Assembly: GCA_031291755.1 (NCBI GenBank) | Contig: JARLIK010000019.1 | Location: 62,001-126,000 of the forward strand | Length of the DNA stretch: 64,000 nucleotides | DNA from: Acidocella sp. | GTDB lineage: Bacteria; Pseudomonadota; Alphaproteobacteria; Acetobacterales; Acetobacteraceae | Direction: 5' to 3' | Part shown: positions 8,302 to 19,329 of the stretch, piece by piece | How the letters are laid out: each line of letters opens with the position of its first letter | Position numbering within the stretch: the first letter of the stretch is position 1 | Program-made: the position numbers and the translations under genes | Notes under the pieces: model-generated | What the model saw: only the letters and a program-made list of their open reading frames with translations | Told to the model about the DNA's origin: nothing | The model's database searches: none

Positions 8302-9230
8302 ACCGCCAGCAATACCAATGCTCCGCCGGCCAATTCCCATAACCGTACCGGCTCGCCCAGCAGTAACGCCCCGCCGATCAGGCTGACCACCGGCAATAAA
8401 TATAAATACCAACCGGCTTTTTCTGCGCCCAAAACAGCGCTTCCGGCGTTCCAGGCCAACATGGCGATGACCGAGGTGCCAAGCGTGAGGGTGATTGTCA
8501 CCAGCCAATCCCAACCGGTCATGGTTATCAGCATGCCCTGCATTTGCGGCAGGCCGCTGAGCAGCATGGGGATGGCCCCGAACATGATGGTGACGGCGGT
8601 GGTGGGCAGTGCCCCGCGCCGGTTGATCAGGGCGGGCACGATCACACAGTAAATGGCCCAGAGCACCGCCGCCAATAATACCAGTGCGTCGCCCTCCGGG
8701 TCACCCAAGGCGGGACCGCTGCCTTGGGCCAGCAAAACAACCCCGGCCAGCCCGATGAATGTGGCGATGATGGTCAATGGGGCTGGAAACCGGCGCTGGG
8801 CGATGGCTGAGAACAACACGATAAACAGCGGCTCCACGCCATCAAGCAGGCCGGTCAGCCCCGCCGAGACGCTGCGCTGCCCGAGGGCTGCCGGTATATT
8901 ATACCCCGCCACGCCGACCAGCCCGCAGATCAACCCCAGTGCCCAGTCGCGCCGGTTCCAGTGTCGGGCCTGCCATAATAAAGGTGAGAAAATCAGCGCT
9001 GCCAGCGTATAGCGCAGCCCGGTAAAGGCCATGGCGGGCATTCCGGCGAAACCGGTACCCACCATGTAGCGTGTGCCGATGGGGGAAAACCCCCATAATA
9101 TGACCGCTAGAACGGTGGCGGCAATGGCAAACCCGGGGGTTAACCCGGGCTTGGAACCAAGATTCAGCCCAGGTTTGAGAGACCTGCGCTCAAAACCTCC
9201 ACGCCCGGCAGAATTTTGCCCTCCATCCAT
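8283..9230 (-). CDS. EamA/DMT-family transporter
   Basis: A 315-aa inner-membrane protein with about ten hydrophobic segments arranged as two EamA repeats (roughly residues 33-165 and 175-315); the first starts [14 protein letters not shown] and the last helix ends L-V-L-L-A-V-Y-L. Members export metabolites such as amino acids; the substrate is unknown. The only ATG in a suitable place is 9230, giving a ~32-residue hydrophilic Gly/Lys-rich N-terminus and a 67-nt overlap with the end of pgk in another frame. It may be the last gene of the tkt-gap-pgk unit. Its 3' end overlaps flbT by 19 nt. Confidence 0.82.
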   Translation of the reverse strand: MDGGQNSAGRGGFERRSLKPGLNLGSKPGLTPGFAIAATVLAVILWGFSPIGTRYMVGTGFAGMPAMAFTGLRYTLAALIFSPLLWQARHWNRRDWALGLICGLVGVAGYNIPAALGQRSVSAGLTGLLDGVEPLFIVLFSAIAQRRFPAPLTIIATFIGLAGVVLLAQGSGPALGDPEGDALVLLAAVLWAIYCVIVPALINRRGALPTTAVTIMFGAIPMLLSGLPQMQGMLITMTGWDWLVTITLTLGTSVIAMLAWNAGSAVLGAEKAGWYLYLLPVVSLIGGALLLGEPVRLWELAGGALVLLAVYLSQR

Positions 9231-10375
9231 TCGAGGAATGCTCCGCCGGCACTTGATAAATACGTCATGGAGTCAGCCGCACCAGCCAGACGCAGGGCGG
9301 AAACGGTATCACCGCCGCCACCAACTGAGATCAACGTACCATCCACCGTGGCCTTGGCAACCGCATCGGCCAGGGCGTTGGTAGCTGTCTGGAAAGGGGG
9401 GGTCTCGAACGCGCCAAGCGGGCCGTTCCAAAGCAGGGTTTTGATATGTGGCAACCGGGCGATAATGCCCGCCACCGTTGCCGGGCCGACATCCAGCGCC
9501 ATCATGTTGGCAGGTACGGCGTCGATACCGACCACCTGTGTTGGGGGATTCGGCGCAAAAGTGGCGCTGACCACGAGGTCGACGGGTAGAATAATCTCGC
9601 AGCCCTTTTCCTTGGCGGTCGCCAGGATGCTGAGCGCGGTGGCATGCAGGTCTTTTTCCTGCAAGGATTTGCCAACATCATGGCCTTGCGCGGCCAGGAA
9701 GGTATTGGCCATGGCGCCGCCGATGACCAGAATGTCGACCTTGGCAACCAAATTGGTGAGCAGATCGAGTTTGGTTGAGACCTTCGAGCCGGCCACAATG
9801 GCTGCCACGGGCCGTTGCGGGTCGCCCAAAGCTGCCGAGAGGGCGGCCAATTCGGCCTGCATTAAGCGTCCGGCATAGGCCGGGCGCAACCGCGCCACGC
9901 CCTCGGTGCTGGAATGGGCACGATGGGCTGCGGAAAAGGCGTCGTTCACATATATATCGGCCAGATCAGCCAGCGATTGCGAGAGGTTAGGGTCGTTGGC
10001 TTCCTCGCCGGCGTGGAAGCGGGTATTTTCCAGTACCAGCACGTCACCATCAGCCAGTTTCGCCACGGCGGCCTCGGCCACCGGGCCGATGCAATCATCA
10101 GCAAAGGCAACCTCATGGCCAAGCACCGTACCAAGGGCTGCAGCGATGGGCCGCAGTGACATGGCGGGGACGGGCTTGCCCTTCGGACGGTCAAAATGGC
10201 TGCAAACAATCACCTTTGCCCCGGCGGCGGACAATTCGTTGATGGTTGGGGCCAGGCGTTCCAGCCGTGTCAGGTCGGAGATTTTGCCGTCCTGCATGGG
10301 TACGTTCAAATCCGCGCGCACCAGGACGCGCAGACCTTTCACGGCGACATCGTCCAGGGTGCGCGCGGACGCCAT
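9164..10375 (-). CDS. pgk: phosphoglycerate kinase
   Basis: Interconverts 1,3-bisphosphoglycerate + ADP and 3-phosphoglycerate + ATP in the cytoplasm. The 403-aa length fits the family (about 395-415). Marks: V-R-A-D-L-N-V-P near the N-terminus, S-H-F-D-R-P-K-G (commonly S-H-L-G-R-P), the nucleotide-binding end G-G-G-D-T-V-S-A, and S-S-A-G-G-A-F-L-E. The frame is open 20 codons further upstream, but the internal ATG at 10375 starts one base after the gap stop codon (TAA-T-ATG), which is the natural start for a coupled downstream gene. It is the third gene of the tkt-gap-pgk operon. Confidence 0.96.
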   Translation of the reverse strand: MASARTLDDVAVKGLRVLVRADLNVPMQDGKISDLTRLERLAPTINELSAAGAKVIVCSHFDRPKGKPVPAMSLRPIAAALGTVLGHEVAFADDCIGPVAEAAVAKLADGDVLVLENTRFHAGEEANDPNLSQSLADLADIYVNDAFSAAHRAHSSTEGVARLRPAYAGRLMQAELAALSAALGDPQRPVAAIVAGSKVSTKLDLLTNLVAKVDILVIGGAMANTFLAAQGHDVGKSLQEKDLHATALSILATAKEKGCEIILPVDLVVSATFAPNPPTQVVGIDAVPANMMALDVGPATVAGIIARLPHIKTLLWNGPLGAFETPPFQTATNALADAVAKATVDGTLISVGGGGDTVSALRLAGAADSMTYLSSAGGAFLEWMEGKILPGVEVLSAGLSNLG

Positions 10376-10376
10376 A

Positions 10377-11390
10377 TTAAAGTGACCCGAACAGAGCGGC
10401 GGTGTCGGACATGCGGCTCGAGAAGCCCCATTCATTGTCGTACCAGCCCATCACGCGGGCCAGAGCGCCATCGACCACGGCGGTCTGTGGGGCATCGAAG
10501 CTGCATGAGAACGGCACATGGTTGAAGTCCATGCTGACCAGCTTGGCGGTAGAGTAATCCAAAATACCATTAAGCTCGCCCTCGCTCGCTGCCTTCATGG
10601 CGGCGTTGATCTGTTCCTTGGTCGCCTGCGTCTTCAAATTCACGTCGAAAGACACCAGCGAGACGTTCGGGGTCGGCACGCGAATCGAGGTGCCATCCAG
10701 CTTGCCCAGCAGGTCAGGGAACACCAAGCCAACGGCCTTGGCGGCGCCCGTGCTGGTCGGGATCATGGAGAGGGCGGCGGCGCGGGCGCGGTGCAAATCC
10801 TTATGCAGCGTGTCCACGGTTTTCTGGTCGCCGGTGTAGGAATGGATGGTGACCATGTAGCCGCGCTCGATGCCGAAGTTTTCGTGCAGCACTTTCACCA
10901 TCGGCGCCAGGCAGTTGGTGGTGCAGGAGGCGTTCGAGATGATGGTCATGTTCTTGGTGATGGTCTTGTGGTTCACGCCATAGACGATGGTGGCATCAAC
11001 CCCGTCTGCCGGGGCGGAGATCAGCACTTTGCGAGCACCTGCGGCAATCAGCTTGGCGGCATCATCGCGCTTGGTGAACAGCCCGGTGCATTCCATCGCC
11101 ACATCAACGCCTGCCAGCGGCACCTTGGCGGGATCACGTTCAGCGGTCACCTTGATGGGCGCGTAGGCGCGGCCGTTGTGGGTGATGACCAGGGTATCGC
11201 CCACCACGTCAACCGTGCCGGGAAAGCGGCCATGTACGGAATCATAGCGGAACATATGGGCATTATCCTCGACGCTGCCGAGGTCGTTGATCAGAACCGG
11301 GGTGATATCGGTGCGGCCACTTTCGATCATGGCGCGCAGCACCAGACGGCCGATACGCCCAAACCCGTTGATGGCGATTTTAACGGTCAT
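10377..11390 (-). CDS. gap: glyceraldehyde-3-phosphate dehydrogenase, type I
   Basis: NAD(P)-dependent oxidation and phosphorylation of glyceraldehyde-3-phosphate. The 337-aa length is normal. The Rossmann start I-N-G-F-G-R-I-G-R is at residues 7-15, the catalytic cysteine lies in [12 protein letters not shown], and the C-terminal end [12 protein letters not shown] is canonical. Asn-Asp at the end of strand 2 (I-N-D-L) points to NAD as cofactor. An AGGGAG site lies inside the end of tkt, and only two bases separate the two genes. In many Alphaproteobacteria the tkt-gap-pgk order serves glycolysis, gluconeogenesis or the Calvin cycle. Confidence 0.97.
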   Translation of the reverse strand: MTVKIAINGFGRIGRLVLRAMIESGRTDITPVLINDLGSVEDNAHMFRYDSVHGRFPGTVDVVGDTLVITHNGRAYAPIKVTAERDPAKVPLAGVDVAMECTGLFTKRDDAAKLIAAGARKVLISAPADGVDATIVYGVNHKTITKNMTIISNASCTTNCLAPMVKVLHENFGIERGYMVTIHSYTGDQKTVDTLHKDLHRARAAALSMIPTSTGAAKAVGLVFPDLLGKLDGTSIRVPTPNVSLVSFDVNLKTQATKEQINAAMKAASEGELNGILDYSTAKLVSMDFNHVPFSCSFDAPQTAVVDGALARVMGWYDNEWGFSSRMSDTAALFGSL

Positions 11391-11392
11391 TC

Positions 11393-13429
<2,037 letters not shown>

Positions 13430-13461
13430 GTCTTATTCGTTCCAACCTGATTAGGCTGTCC

Positions 13462-13467
13462 ATAATA
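13462..13467 (-). promoter_or_regulatory. candidate -10 box of the tkt operon
   Basis: TATTAT on the minus strand, 33 nt before the tkt start, matches five of six consensus bases. A possible -35 box TTGGGT (13487-13492) lies 19 nt upstream, which is long spacing, so the promoter may need an activator. Confidence 0.35.
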
Positions 13468-13490
13468 GGCAACACGGCGCGCAGCAACCC

Positions 13491-13523
13491 AAGTCGCACT
13501 TAATCCCTGTTAAAGTGCTACTT
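13491..13523. promoter_or_regulatory. tandem AAGT-N3-ACTT operator-like repeats upstream of tkt
   Basis: Two 11-nt inverted repeats, AAGT-CGC-ACTT (13491-13501) and AAGT-GCT-ACTT (13513-13523), are separated by 11 nt, so their centres are exactly 22 bp apart, about two helical turns. The nearer one overlaps the candidate -35 region of the tkt-gap-pgk operon. The arrangement suits a dimeric regulator bound at two in-phase sites; the regulator is unknown. Confidence 0.5.
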
Positions 13524-13543
13524 AAAGGTTTTGGGAATTATAA

Positions 13544-14227
13544 CTATTGTTGCTTAAAATACCCGGCCAGAGCCGCAGTGGCACGCTGCCAGCTGTCGGT
13601 GCTGTCGGCCGGGTCGTAATGCTCTCCTTCGGTGATAAAATCATGTTGGGCATTGGGGTAGGTCACCACGGTAATTGGCGCATTGGCTTGCGTTGCGGCG
13701 GCGGCGATCGCCTGTGCCGTGGCAATCAGGCAACAGCTTTTGTAGGTATCCTGCACGCCTGCGAACATTAAAATAGGCACTTTCACAGTACTGACGAACT
13801 TCGGAGCGTCCTTGATCGGCGTGGTGAGCGGATACCAGGCAACAATGCCGTTAACTAGGTCCGGCCAGTGCGAGGCGTAAAATAGTGCCAAGCCGCCGCC
13901 GAGCGAAAAGCCTGCAACCGCCACTTTACCCGGCATGCCATGCTGGGCTTGCTGCGCCTGCATAATTTGGTTGTGCAGCGACTGGCCCTTGTCACCTTCC
14001 ATATTGTTGCCGTCGAGCAGAACCGCGTCATAGCCCATGGCGGCAATTTGCTTCGCCATCGGCCAGTCAGCGTTGGCCCCCATCTGGCCTGAAATCACCA
14101 CTACTACCGGGCCTTTGCCTTGCGGTGGTGGGAATTCCGTCTGGGCGTTCGCCAGTGTGCGGGTCAAAAATATTGTGGCCAGCAGCATGATTGAGGGTAA
14201 CCAATAAATCCGCGAAGACTTGTTCAT
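13544..14227 (-). CDS. exported dienelactone hydrolase-family protein
   Basis: A 227-aa alpha/beta hydrolase with an N-terminal signal peptide (hydrophobic core about residues 8-24, likely cut after A-N-A at residue 28), so it should act in the periplasm. The catalytic set fits the dienelactone hydrolase family: nucleophile Ser108 in G-F-S-L-G-G, Asp160 in A-G-V-Q-D, and His195 in N-A-Q-H-D-F. Classic dienelactone hydrolases use Cys, so this is a serine variant; the substrate is unknown. An AGGAGA site is 7 nt before the ATG. The gene stands alone, with a ~290-nt gap upstream. Confidence 0.8.
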   Translation of the reverse strand: MNKSSRIYWLPSIMLLATIFLTRTLANAQTEFPPPQGKGPVVVVISGQMGANADWPMAKQIAAMGYDAVLLDGNNMEGDKGQSLHNQIMQAQQAQHGMPGKVAVAGFSLGGGLALFYASHWPDLVNGIVAWYPLTTPIKDAPKFVSTVKVPILMFAGVQDTYKSCCLIATAQAIAAAATQANAPITVVTYPNAQHDFITEGEHYDPADSTDSWQRATAALAGYFKQQ

Positions 14228-14520
14228 GGCTCGTTCTCCTGTGCGAGGAACATCAGAAATTCAGGCGGCTTTTATTTGTATTGGACGAAATTCAAGCGGT
14301 GAGGGGTTATTACGGCAGGCAACATAATAAATCAGAACTTGAAGTGGTCAGCCATTGCGGCAGCAAAAACTTCTCCTGCGCCAGGGCCGGAAAAATAGGT
14401 CTGCACGGAAGAATAACGAATGCTGCCAGCTAGTTATGCGGCGGGGGTGGTCTCATTTGGCTTCCCTCCGGCTTTGACGGTGAGACTATCCGAACCGGGT
14501 TCATTGCACAATCTGATAAA
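14228..14520. other. non-coding gap between two minus-strand genes
   Basis: The longest gene-free stretch of the window (293 nt). It contains a 6-bp inverted pair GTCTCA/TGAGAC (14450-14455 and 14481-14486) with a GC-rich interior, and a 14-nt direct repeat ATAAATCAGAACTT (14327-14340 and 14516-14529), the second copy covering the stop of the downstream-lying methyltransferase gene. On the minus strand it would form the leader of the hydrolase gene. I could not match it to a known riboswitch. Confidence 0.5.
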
Positions 14521-14994
14521 TCAGAACTTCAGCCAACGCGGCACGTGCTTGGCATAATTTTGCCACTCAGGGCCGAATAAGGCGGCCAGATGACCTTCCT
14601 CACGCCGGATCGCCAGGATCGTAACGGCCTGAACGGCGGCGGCATCGAGCACGGCAAACCATAAATTACTGAAGGCCACGGCGGCACCGACCAATAGAAT
14701 GGTATTGCCCAGGTAAATCGGGTTGCGTGACACTGAAAAGGGAAAGCTCGTTACCAGGGCCGTGGCGGCGCGATGCGGGAGGATATTGGCATGGTGGCGA
14801 TACATCGAGATCATTGCGAAGAGGTCGAATGAAAGTCCTGCCAGCATCACGATGGCACCAACAGGGTGCAGTGCCGGCGGCAGAAATCCGCCTACCGGTA
14901 TCAGTCTATTTAGCAGCCAGGCTGCCAGGGCGGCAGCTCCATAGATTATCGGGGGCCAAGGCACAGTGTTTGGTGCGGCGGCAGATGGTTCCAT
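14521..14994 (-). CDS. isoprenylcysteine carboxyl methyltransferase-like membrane protein
   Basis: A 157-aa integral membrane protein with about four hydrophobic segments. The C-terminal half carries S-R-N-P-I-Y-L-G-N and later R-R-E-E-x-H-L-A-x-L-F-G-P-E-W-x-x-Y, the fingerprint of the ICMT/PEMT-like methyltransferase superfamily, which uses S-adenosylmethionine at the membrane face. Bacterial members act on unknown small molecules or lipids. The start overlaps nothing; about 110 nt separate it from divergent dnaN. Confidence 0.75.
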   Translation of the reverse strand: MEPSAAAPNTVPWPPIIYGAAALAAWLLNRLIPVGGFLPPALHPVGAIVMLAGLSFDLFAMISMYRHHANILPHRAATALVTSFPFSVSRNPIYLGNTILLVGAAVAFSNLWFAVLDAAAVQAVTILAIRREEGHLAALFGPEWQNYAKHVPRWLKF

Positions 14995-15106
14995 GGCCGC
15001 TATATGGCCCCAAATCTAGCCCTGCGCTACGGTCTTTCCCGAATCCCGGCCTATTGCTAGTGTAGCCCGAATCGGCGGCACTAAAGCTGGCGTTGGGGAC
15101 AATATT

Positions 15107-16231
15107 ATGAAGTTCAAGGCTGATCGTGCCACCCTGATGAAGTCTCTGGCCCATGTGCAGAACGTCGTCGAGAAGCGTAATACCATCCCCATTCTGGCGA
15201 ATGTGCTTTTGGCTGTGCGTGATGGCAAGCTGACGATCGCCGCCACAGACCTTGAAATTGCCCTCGTTGAGGAAGTGCCGGCGCAGACCACCCGTAACGG
15301 GGCCATCACAGTTCCAGCCGCTACCTTGTACGAAATTGTCCGCCGCCAGCCTGAAAATGCCGAAATTGAGCTTGACCATCCAGGTGGAGATGCCCAGCTG
15401 GCGCTGCGAGCCGGCCGCTATGCTACCAGTCTGGTGGCTCTCAGCGTTGATGAATTCCCTAAGCTCGATGCCGGTAAGCTCTCCCATACGTTTACCCTGT
15501 CGGCCGTGAATTTGCGCGGGTTGATTGATCGCACGAAGTTCGCGATCTCAACCGAGGAGACCCGCTATTACCTCAATGGCATTTTTCTACACGCTGCGGA
15601 ATCTGATGGTGAGCCGGTGTTGCGCGCCGTGGCGACCGATGGGCATCGTCTCGCCAGGGTTGAGGAGCCTTTGCCAGAAGGTGCCGCGGGAATGCCGGGC
15701 GTGATTATTCCACGTAAGACCGTCAATGAGTTGCGCAAGTTGCTCGACGAAGTGAGCGGAGAGATCGAGATTGCGCTGTCGGAGACCCGTATCCAGTTCA
15801 CGATCGGCACGATGCGGTTGACCAGCAAATTGATCGACGGCACTTTCCCCGATTATGACCGGGTAATTCCACGCGGTAATGATAAAATCCTGCGCGTTAA
15901 TCAGAAGGATTTTTCGGCGGCGGTATCGCGTGTCTCGGCCATCTCCTCCGAGCGTCATCGGCCGGTGAAACTCTCCTTGGCGAAGGATTTGCTGGTGATC
16001 TCCGCGGCCAGTCCGGAGCAGGGAACGGCTTCTGAGGAATTGGACGCTGACCGGATCAAGTACGATGCAGGCCCTCTCGAAATTGGCTTTCAGGCGCGTT
16101 ATTTGAACGATGTGACCGAGCAGATTGAGGGCGACGTGGAGTTTGTATTCGCCGACGGTGCGGCTCCCACCTTGGTGCGTGACCCTAATGATCTGCGGGC
16201 GGTATACGTGCTTATGCCCATGCGTGTGTGA
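15107..16231 (+). CDS. dnaN: DNA polymerase III sliding clamp (beta subunit)
   Basis: Ring-shaped processivity clamp of the replicase. The 374-aa product has the three repeated clamp domains (about residues 1-120, 130-250 and 255-374), starting M-K-F-K-A-D-R-A-T-L-M and ending in the classical Y-V-L-M-P-M-R-V, the edge that forms the peptide-binding pocket. It is followed by recF and ymdB, but dnaA and gyrB, which often flank dnaN, are not here. HdaA, which needs the clamp to inactivate DnaA, is encoded elsewhere in the window (48.6-49.3 kb). Confidence 0.97.
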   Translation: MKFKADRATLMKSLAHVQNVVEKRNTIPILANVLLAVRDGKLTIAATDLEIALVEEVPAQTTRNGAITVPAATLYEIVRRQPENAEIELDHPGGDAQLALRAGRYATSLVALSVDEFPKLDAGKLSHTFTLSAVNLRGLIDRTKFAISTEETRYYLNGIFLHAAESDGEPVLRAVATDGHRLARVEEPLPEGAAGMPGVIIPRKTVNELRKLLDEVSGEIEIALSETRIQFTIGTMRLTSKLIDGTFPDYDRVIPRGNDKILRVNQKDFSAAVSRVSAISSERHRPVKLSLAKDLLVISAASPEQGTASEELDADRIKYDAGPLEIGFQARYLNDVTEQIEGDVEFVFADGAAPTLVRDPNDLRAVYVLMPMRV

Positions 16232-16260
16232 GCACGAAACAATTGATCGGGGTTTAAGCA

Positions 16261-17367
16261 ACGCTTCTCCGCCTAACCCTTACGGACTTTCGGTCTTACA
16301 AGGCGCTGCGGTTTACCCCCGCAGCGCCTGTATGCGTTTTCACGGGGCCCAACGGTTCAGGCAAGACCAATTTGCTGGAAGCGGTCTCGCTGCTGGTGCC
16401 AGGCCGTGGTTTGCGTGGCGCCAAATTTTCCGAACTAGCTAGGCAGGGGAAGGAAGCGAGCGGCGGTTGGGCAGTTGCAGCCACGTTGAGCGGTTCGCAG
16501 GGTAATTTCGAGATAGGCACCGGCACCGGGGATGATCAGGAGCGCCGGGTGTTTCGGCTTGATGGCGCGGCACCGCGCAGTCAAGCGGAAATTGGTGCAC
16601 GATTGGCGGCGGTCTGGCTCACGCCGCAAATGGATCGGCTATTTACTGAAGCGGCCTCTGGGCGGCGAAAGTTTCTTGACCGGTTGGTGGTAGCGCTTGA
16701 ACCCGCGCATGCACGGCAGATTGCAGCGTTCGAGGCGGCGTCCTCACAGCGTAACCGGTTGTTGGCGAACGGTGGGGCGGACCCGGATTGGCTGGCAGGG
16801 TTGGAGGACTCCATGGCCCGCCATGCCGTCGCCGCGACGGCGACACGTGCGGCTTTGGTCAGCCGGCTGAATGCAGCCTTGGCGGGCGGCGCAGCAGCGC
16901 CCTTTCCAGCGGTTACACTGGCGCTTGATTGTCCCATAGCGGACCGGCTGCTCCACGCCCCGGCGCTCGGAGTGGAGGATTTTTTAAGAGCCGCCTTGCG
17001 CGATGCCCGAATTGCTGATGCTACCCGCGGCACCGCAAGTTTTGGACCCAACCGGGCGGATATGATTATTGCCGATGCAAGCACCGGCCGCCCCGCCGGC
17101 CTGTCCTCGACCGGCCAACAAAAATCTATGCTCATAGGCATTGTTCTGGGCCATGCCGCCTTAATTGCCGCGGCCAGGGGGGTTGCCCCGTTATTGTTGC
17201 TGGATGAACCCCTGGTGCATCTGGATAGCGCCATGCGAGAAGCTCTTTTTGGGGCGTTGGGGACACAAAATTTTCACGCTTTGCTGACAGGCACGGATGT
17301 TGAGCCTTTTGGCACGCTGGCAGCAGCCTATTATCGGGTTCAAGAGGGCCGTATAGAACCTGCATGA
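16261..17367 (+). CDS. recF: DNA replication and repair protein RecF (start codon abnormal)
   Basis: RecF loads RecA at single-strand gaps. The frame encodes the whole protein: L-R-L-T-L-T-D-F-R-S-Y, Walker A G-P-N-G-S-G-K-T, the signature S-T-G-Q-Q-K-S and Walker B L-L-L-L-D-E-P; about 368 aa, as usual. The problem is the start. The frame opens after TAA (16255-16257) and there is no ATG, GTG or TTG before the TTG at 16372, which lies after Walker A. An ACG at 16261 is placed 8-9 nt after GGGG and gives the expected N-terminus, so I use it provisionally. Alternatives are a rare start, a sequencing error or a recent inactivating change. The 3' end overlaps ymdB by 4 nt. Confidence 0.85.
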   Translation, partial: TLLRLTLTDFRSYKALRFTPAAPVCVFTGPNGSGKTNLLEAVSLLVPGRGLRGAKFSELARQGKEASGGWAVAATLSGSQGNFEIGTGTGDDQERRVFRLDGAAPRSQAEIGARLAAVWLTPQMDRLFTEAASGRRKFLDRLVVALEPAHARQIAAFEAASSQRNRLLANGGADPDWLAGLEDSMARHAVAATATRAALVSRLNAALAGGAAAPFPAVTLALDCPIADRLLHAPALGVEDFLRAALRDARIADATRGTASFGPNRADMIIADASTGRPAGLSSTGQQKSMLIGIVLGHAALIAAARGVAPLLLLDEPLVHLDSAMREALFGALGTQNFHALLTGTDVEPFGTLAAAYYRVQEGRIEPA

Positions 17368-18182
17368 ATATGCGAATTCTCATACTGGGTGACTTAGTTG
17401 GCCGTTCTGGCCGCGATGCGGTGATTGCCGCTCTGCCGGGGCTGCGTGCCCAGACCAGGGCGGATTTTGTGGCGGTAAATGGCGAAAATGCCTCGCACGG
17501 TTTCGGCCTGGCCCCTGACATGGCGGACGCATTGTTTGCTGCGGGTGCCGATGCCATCACTTTGGGAAACCATGCCTGGGATCGCCGTGAGATTATTCCC
17601 TATATTGCCAAGGAACCCAGGCTGATCCGCCCGCTGAATTTTCCGCCTGGCACGCCGGGCAATGGCGCGTCCATTATAACCTTGAAGGATGGCCGTAAGG
17701 TTTTGATTACGCAGTTGATGGGCCGACTGTTTATGGACCCGCTGGATGACCCGTTCCGCGCTATGGAGGAATTACTTGCGCGCAATAAACTCGGATTAAA
17801 CTGCCAGGGGGTGTTTGTTGATTTTCACGGTGAGGCGACGTCTGAGAAAATGGCGTTTGCACACGCATTTGATGGCCGGGTTTCTGCAGTTGTTGGTACG
17901 CATACCCATATTCCTACAGCGGACCACCAAGTGTTGCCCGGTGGCACGGGGTTTACCGCCGATTTAGGGATGTGTGGCGATTATGACAGCGTGATCGGCA
18001 TGACGAAGGAACCTTCGATTGCAAAATTTACCAAAAAAATGCCTGGTGAGCGTTTGGCCCCGGCAGAAGGGCCAGCTACGATTTGCGGGACATTTATTGA
18101 GTTGAATGATAAAGGTCTGGCCTTACGCATTGAGCCGGTGCGTCTTGGTGGGCGGTTATTGCCGACGATGCCCGTGGTATGA
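17364..18182 (+). CDS. YmdB-family metallophosphoesterase (TIGR00282)
   Basis: A 272-aa dimetal phosphoesterase related to B. subtilis YmdB, a 2',3'-cyclic nucleotide phosphodiesterase that affects biofilm and motility decisions. The metal ligands are all visible: L-G-D (Asp9), N-G-E-N, G-N-H-A-W-D, F-H-G-E and G-T-H-T-H-I-P. The length matches the family (260-270). ATG 17364 overlaps the recF stop (ATGA), suggesting coupled translation; a second ATG two codons later is also possible. The cellular role in Alphaproteobacteria is not established. Confidence 0.9.
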   Translation: MNMRILILGDLVGRSGRDAVIAALPGLRAQTRADFVAVNGENASHGFGLAPDMADALFAAGADAITLGNHAWDRREIIPYIAKEPRLIRPLNFPPGTPGNGASIITLKDGRKVLITQLMGRLFMDPLDDPFRAMEELLARNKLGLNCQGVFVDFHGEATSEKMAFAHAFDGRVSAVVGTHTHIPTADHQVLPGGTGFTADLGMCGDYDSVIGMTKEPSIAKFTKKMPGERLAPAEGPATICGTFIELNDKGLALRIEPVRLGGRLLPTMPVV

Positions 18183-18297
18183 GTAAACGCGATTTCATCA
18201 AATAGTCATTGGTTATTCCTGAAAAGCAGCTTGTTGTTTACAAGTTTTTAGGCGCATCAGCGGTAGCTATTTCCTTTTATCAAATGGGATAAATTGC

Positions 18298-19329
18298 GTG
18301 AAATTTTTGAGCTTATTGGGTGCGCTCTCGCTGGCCATGTTGGCGGCAAATACAGTACCTGCCCAGGCGCAACCGCAGTATAAACTTACCAAAACCGTTA
18401 CCCTGGGTGGCGCGATAAAATGGGATTATCTGCATTTCGATGCCGCGACTGACCGTTTATACGTCTCGCATGGCGATGTGGTGGATGTGCTGAATGGCAA
18501 AACCGGCGCCAAAATTGGCGAACTTCGCGGCTTGCCCGGCAGTCATGGCATTACGGTGGACCCTGCCAGTGGGCTGGTTTACGCTGATAGCGCCAAAAAT
18601 AATCAGGCCATTGCGTTTGATCCCAAGAATTTCAAGCCGGTCGCCACAATGCCGGTGGTGCGGGATGCCGATGGCATGGCATATGATGCCCGAAGCCGGC
18701 AGATTTTTGTGGCAGGCGGTGATGGCAAAGCCATCACCCCGATCAGCACGGTGACACAAAAACCCGCTCCCGACATCGCGCTTGGTGGTTCGCCAGAATT
18801 TCTGGTGGCTGATGATGCTGGTTCGCTTTATGCGAATATCAACGACAAGAATGAGATTGTTCGGATTGACACCAAAACGAACACTGTTGCGGCGCGCTGG
18901 CCAGTGACCCCGTGCGAGAGCCCGACCGGCCTGGCGATTGATGCCAAAAACCGTCTGCTGTTTTCCTCATGCCATAGTGGCGTGATGATTGTGATGAATG
19001 CTGATACTGGCAAAATTGTCGCATCGCTGCCCATCGGCAATGGCACTGATGCCGCCGCGTTTGATGTGACAACTCATCAGGCATTTTCATCGAATGCTGA
19101 TGGCACATTGAATGTGATTGGTGAAACTTCCACCACGGCCTTCACGGAAGTCTCGATACCGACCGCCAAAGCCGCCCGCACCATGGCAGTGAACCCTGCC
19201 ACCGGGCGAATTTATTTAATCACCGCTACGGTGATCTCAACCACACCGCCTGCCATACCCGGCGGGCGAATCCATTATGTGTTCGCGCCAGGGTCAGTGA
19301 AATTACTGATCTTCGATCCAGTCAAATGA
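18298..19329 (+). CDS. exported YncE-like beta-propeller protein
   Basis: A 343-aa protein with an N-terminal signal peptide (about residues 1-25, ending A-Q-A) and then a run of short repeats of the 40-45-residue YVTN/NHL type, e.g. A-x-x-D-x-L-Y-V-S, A-S-G-L-V-Y-A-D and A-T-G-R-I-Y-L-I, which should form a periplasmic beta-propeller. Such proteins bind ligands or act as scaffolds; no catalytic site is seen. The start is GTG, chosen because it begins the signal peptide; the ribosome binding site is weak. The last 27 nt overlap the end of glpK on the opposite strand. Confidence 0.8.
   Translation: MKFLSLLGALSLAMLAANTVPAQAQPQYKLTKTVTLGGAIKWDYLHFDAATDRLYVSHGDVVDVLNGKTGAKIGELRGLPGSHGITVDPASGLVYADSAKNNQAIAFDPKNFKPVATMPVVRDADGMAYDARSRQIFVAGGDGKAITPISTVTQKPAPDIALGGSPEFLVADDAGSLYANINDKNEIVRIDTKTNTVAARWPVTPCESPTGLAIDAKNRLLFSSCHSGVMIVMNADTGKIVASLPIGNGTDAAAFDVTTHQAFSSNADGTLNVIGETSTTAFTEVSIPTAKAARTMAVNPATGRIYLITATVISTTPPAIPGGRIHYVFAPGSVKLLIFDPVK

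Noticed and set aside
14191-14433. 80-aa plus-strand frame upstream of the hydrolase
   Set aside because: Lies across the hydrolase start and non-coding gap; no ribosome site and no family traits.
14430-14530. Possible thiamine riboswitch (minus-strand TGAACC…GGAT…GGAGGGAAG)
   Set aside because: Only the 3'-half words are vaguely similar; the CTGAGA box and proper stems are missing, and the downstream gene is not a thiamine gene.
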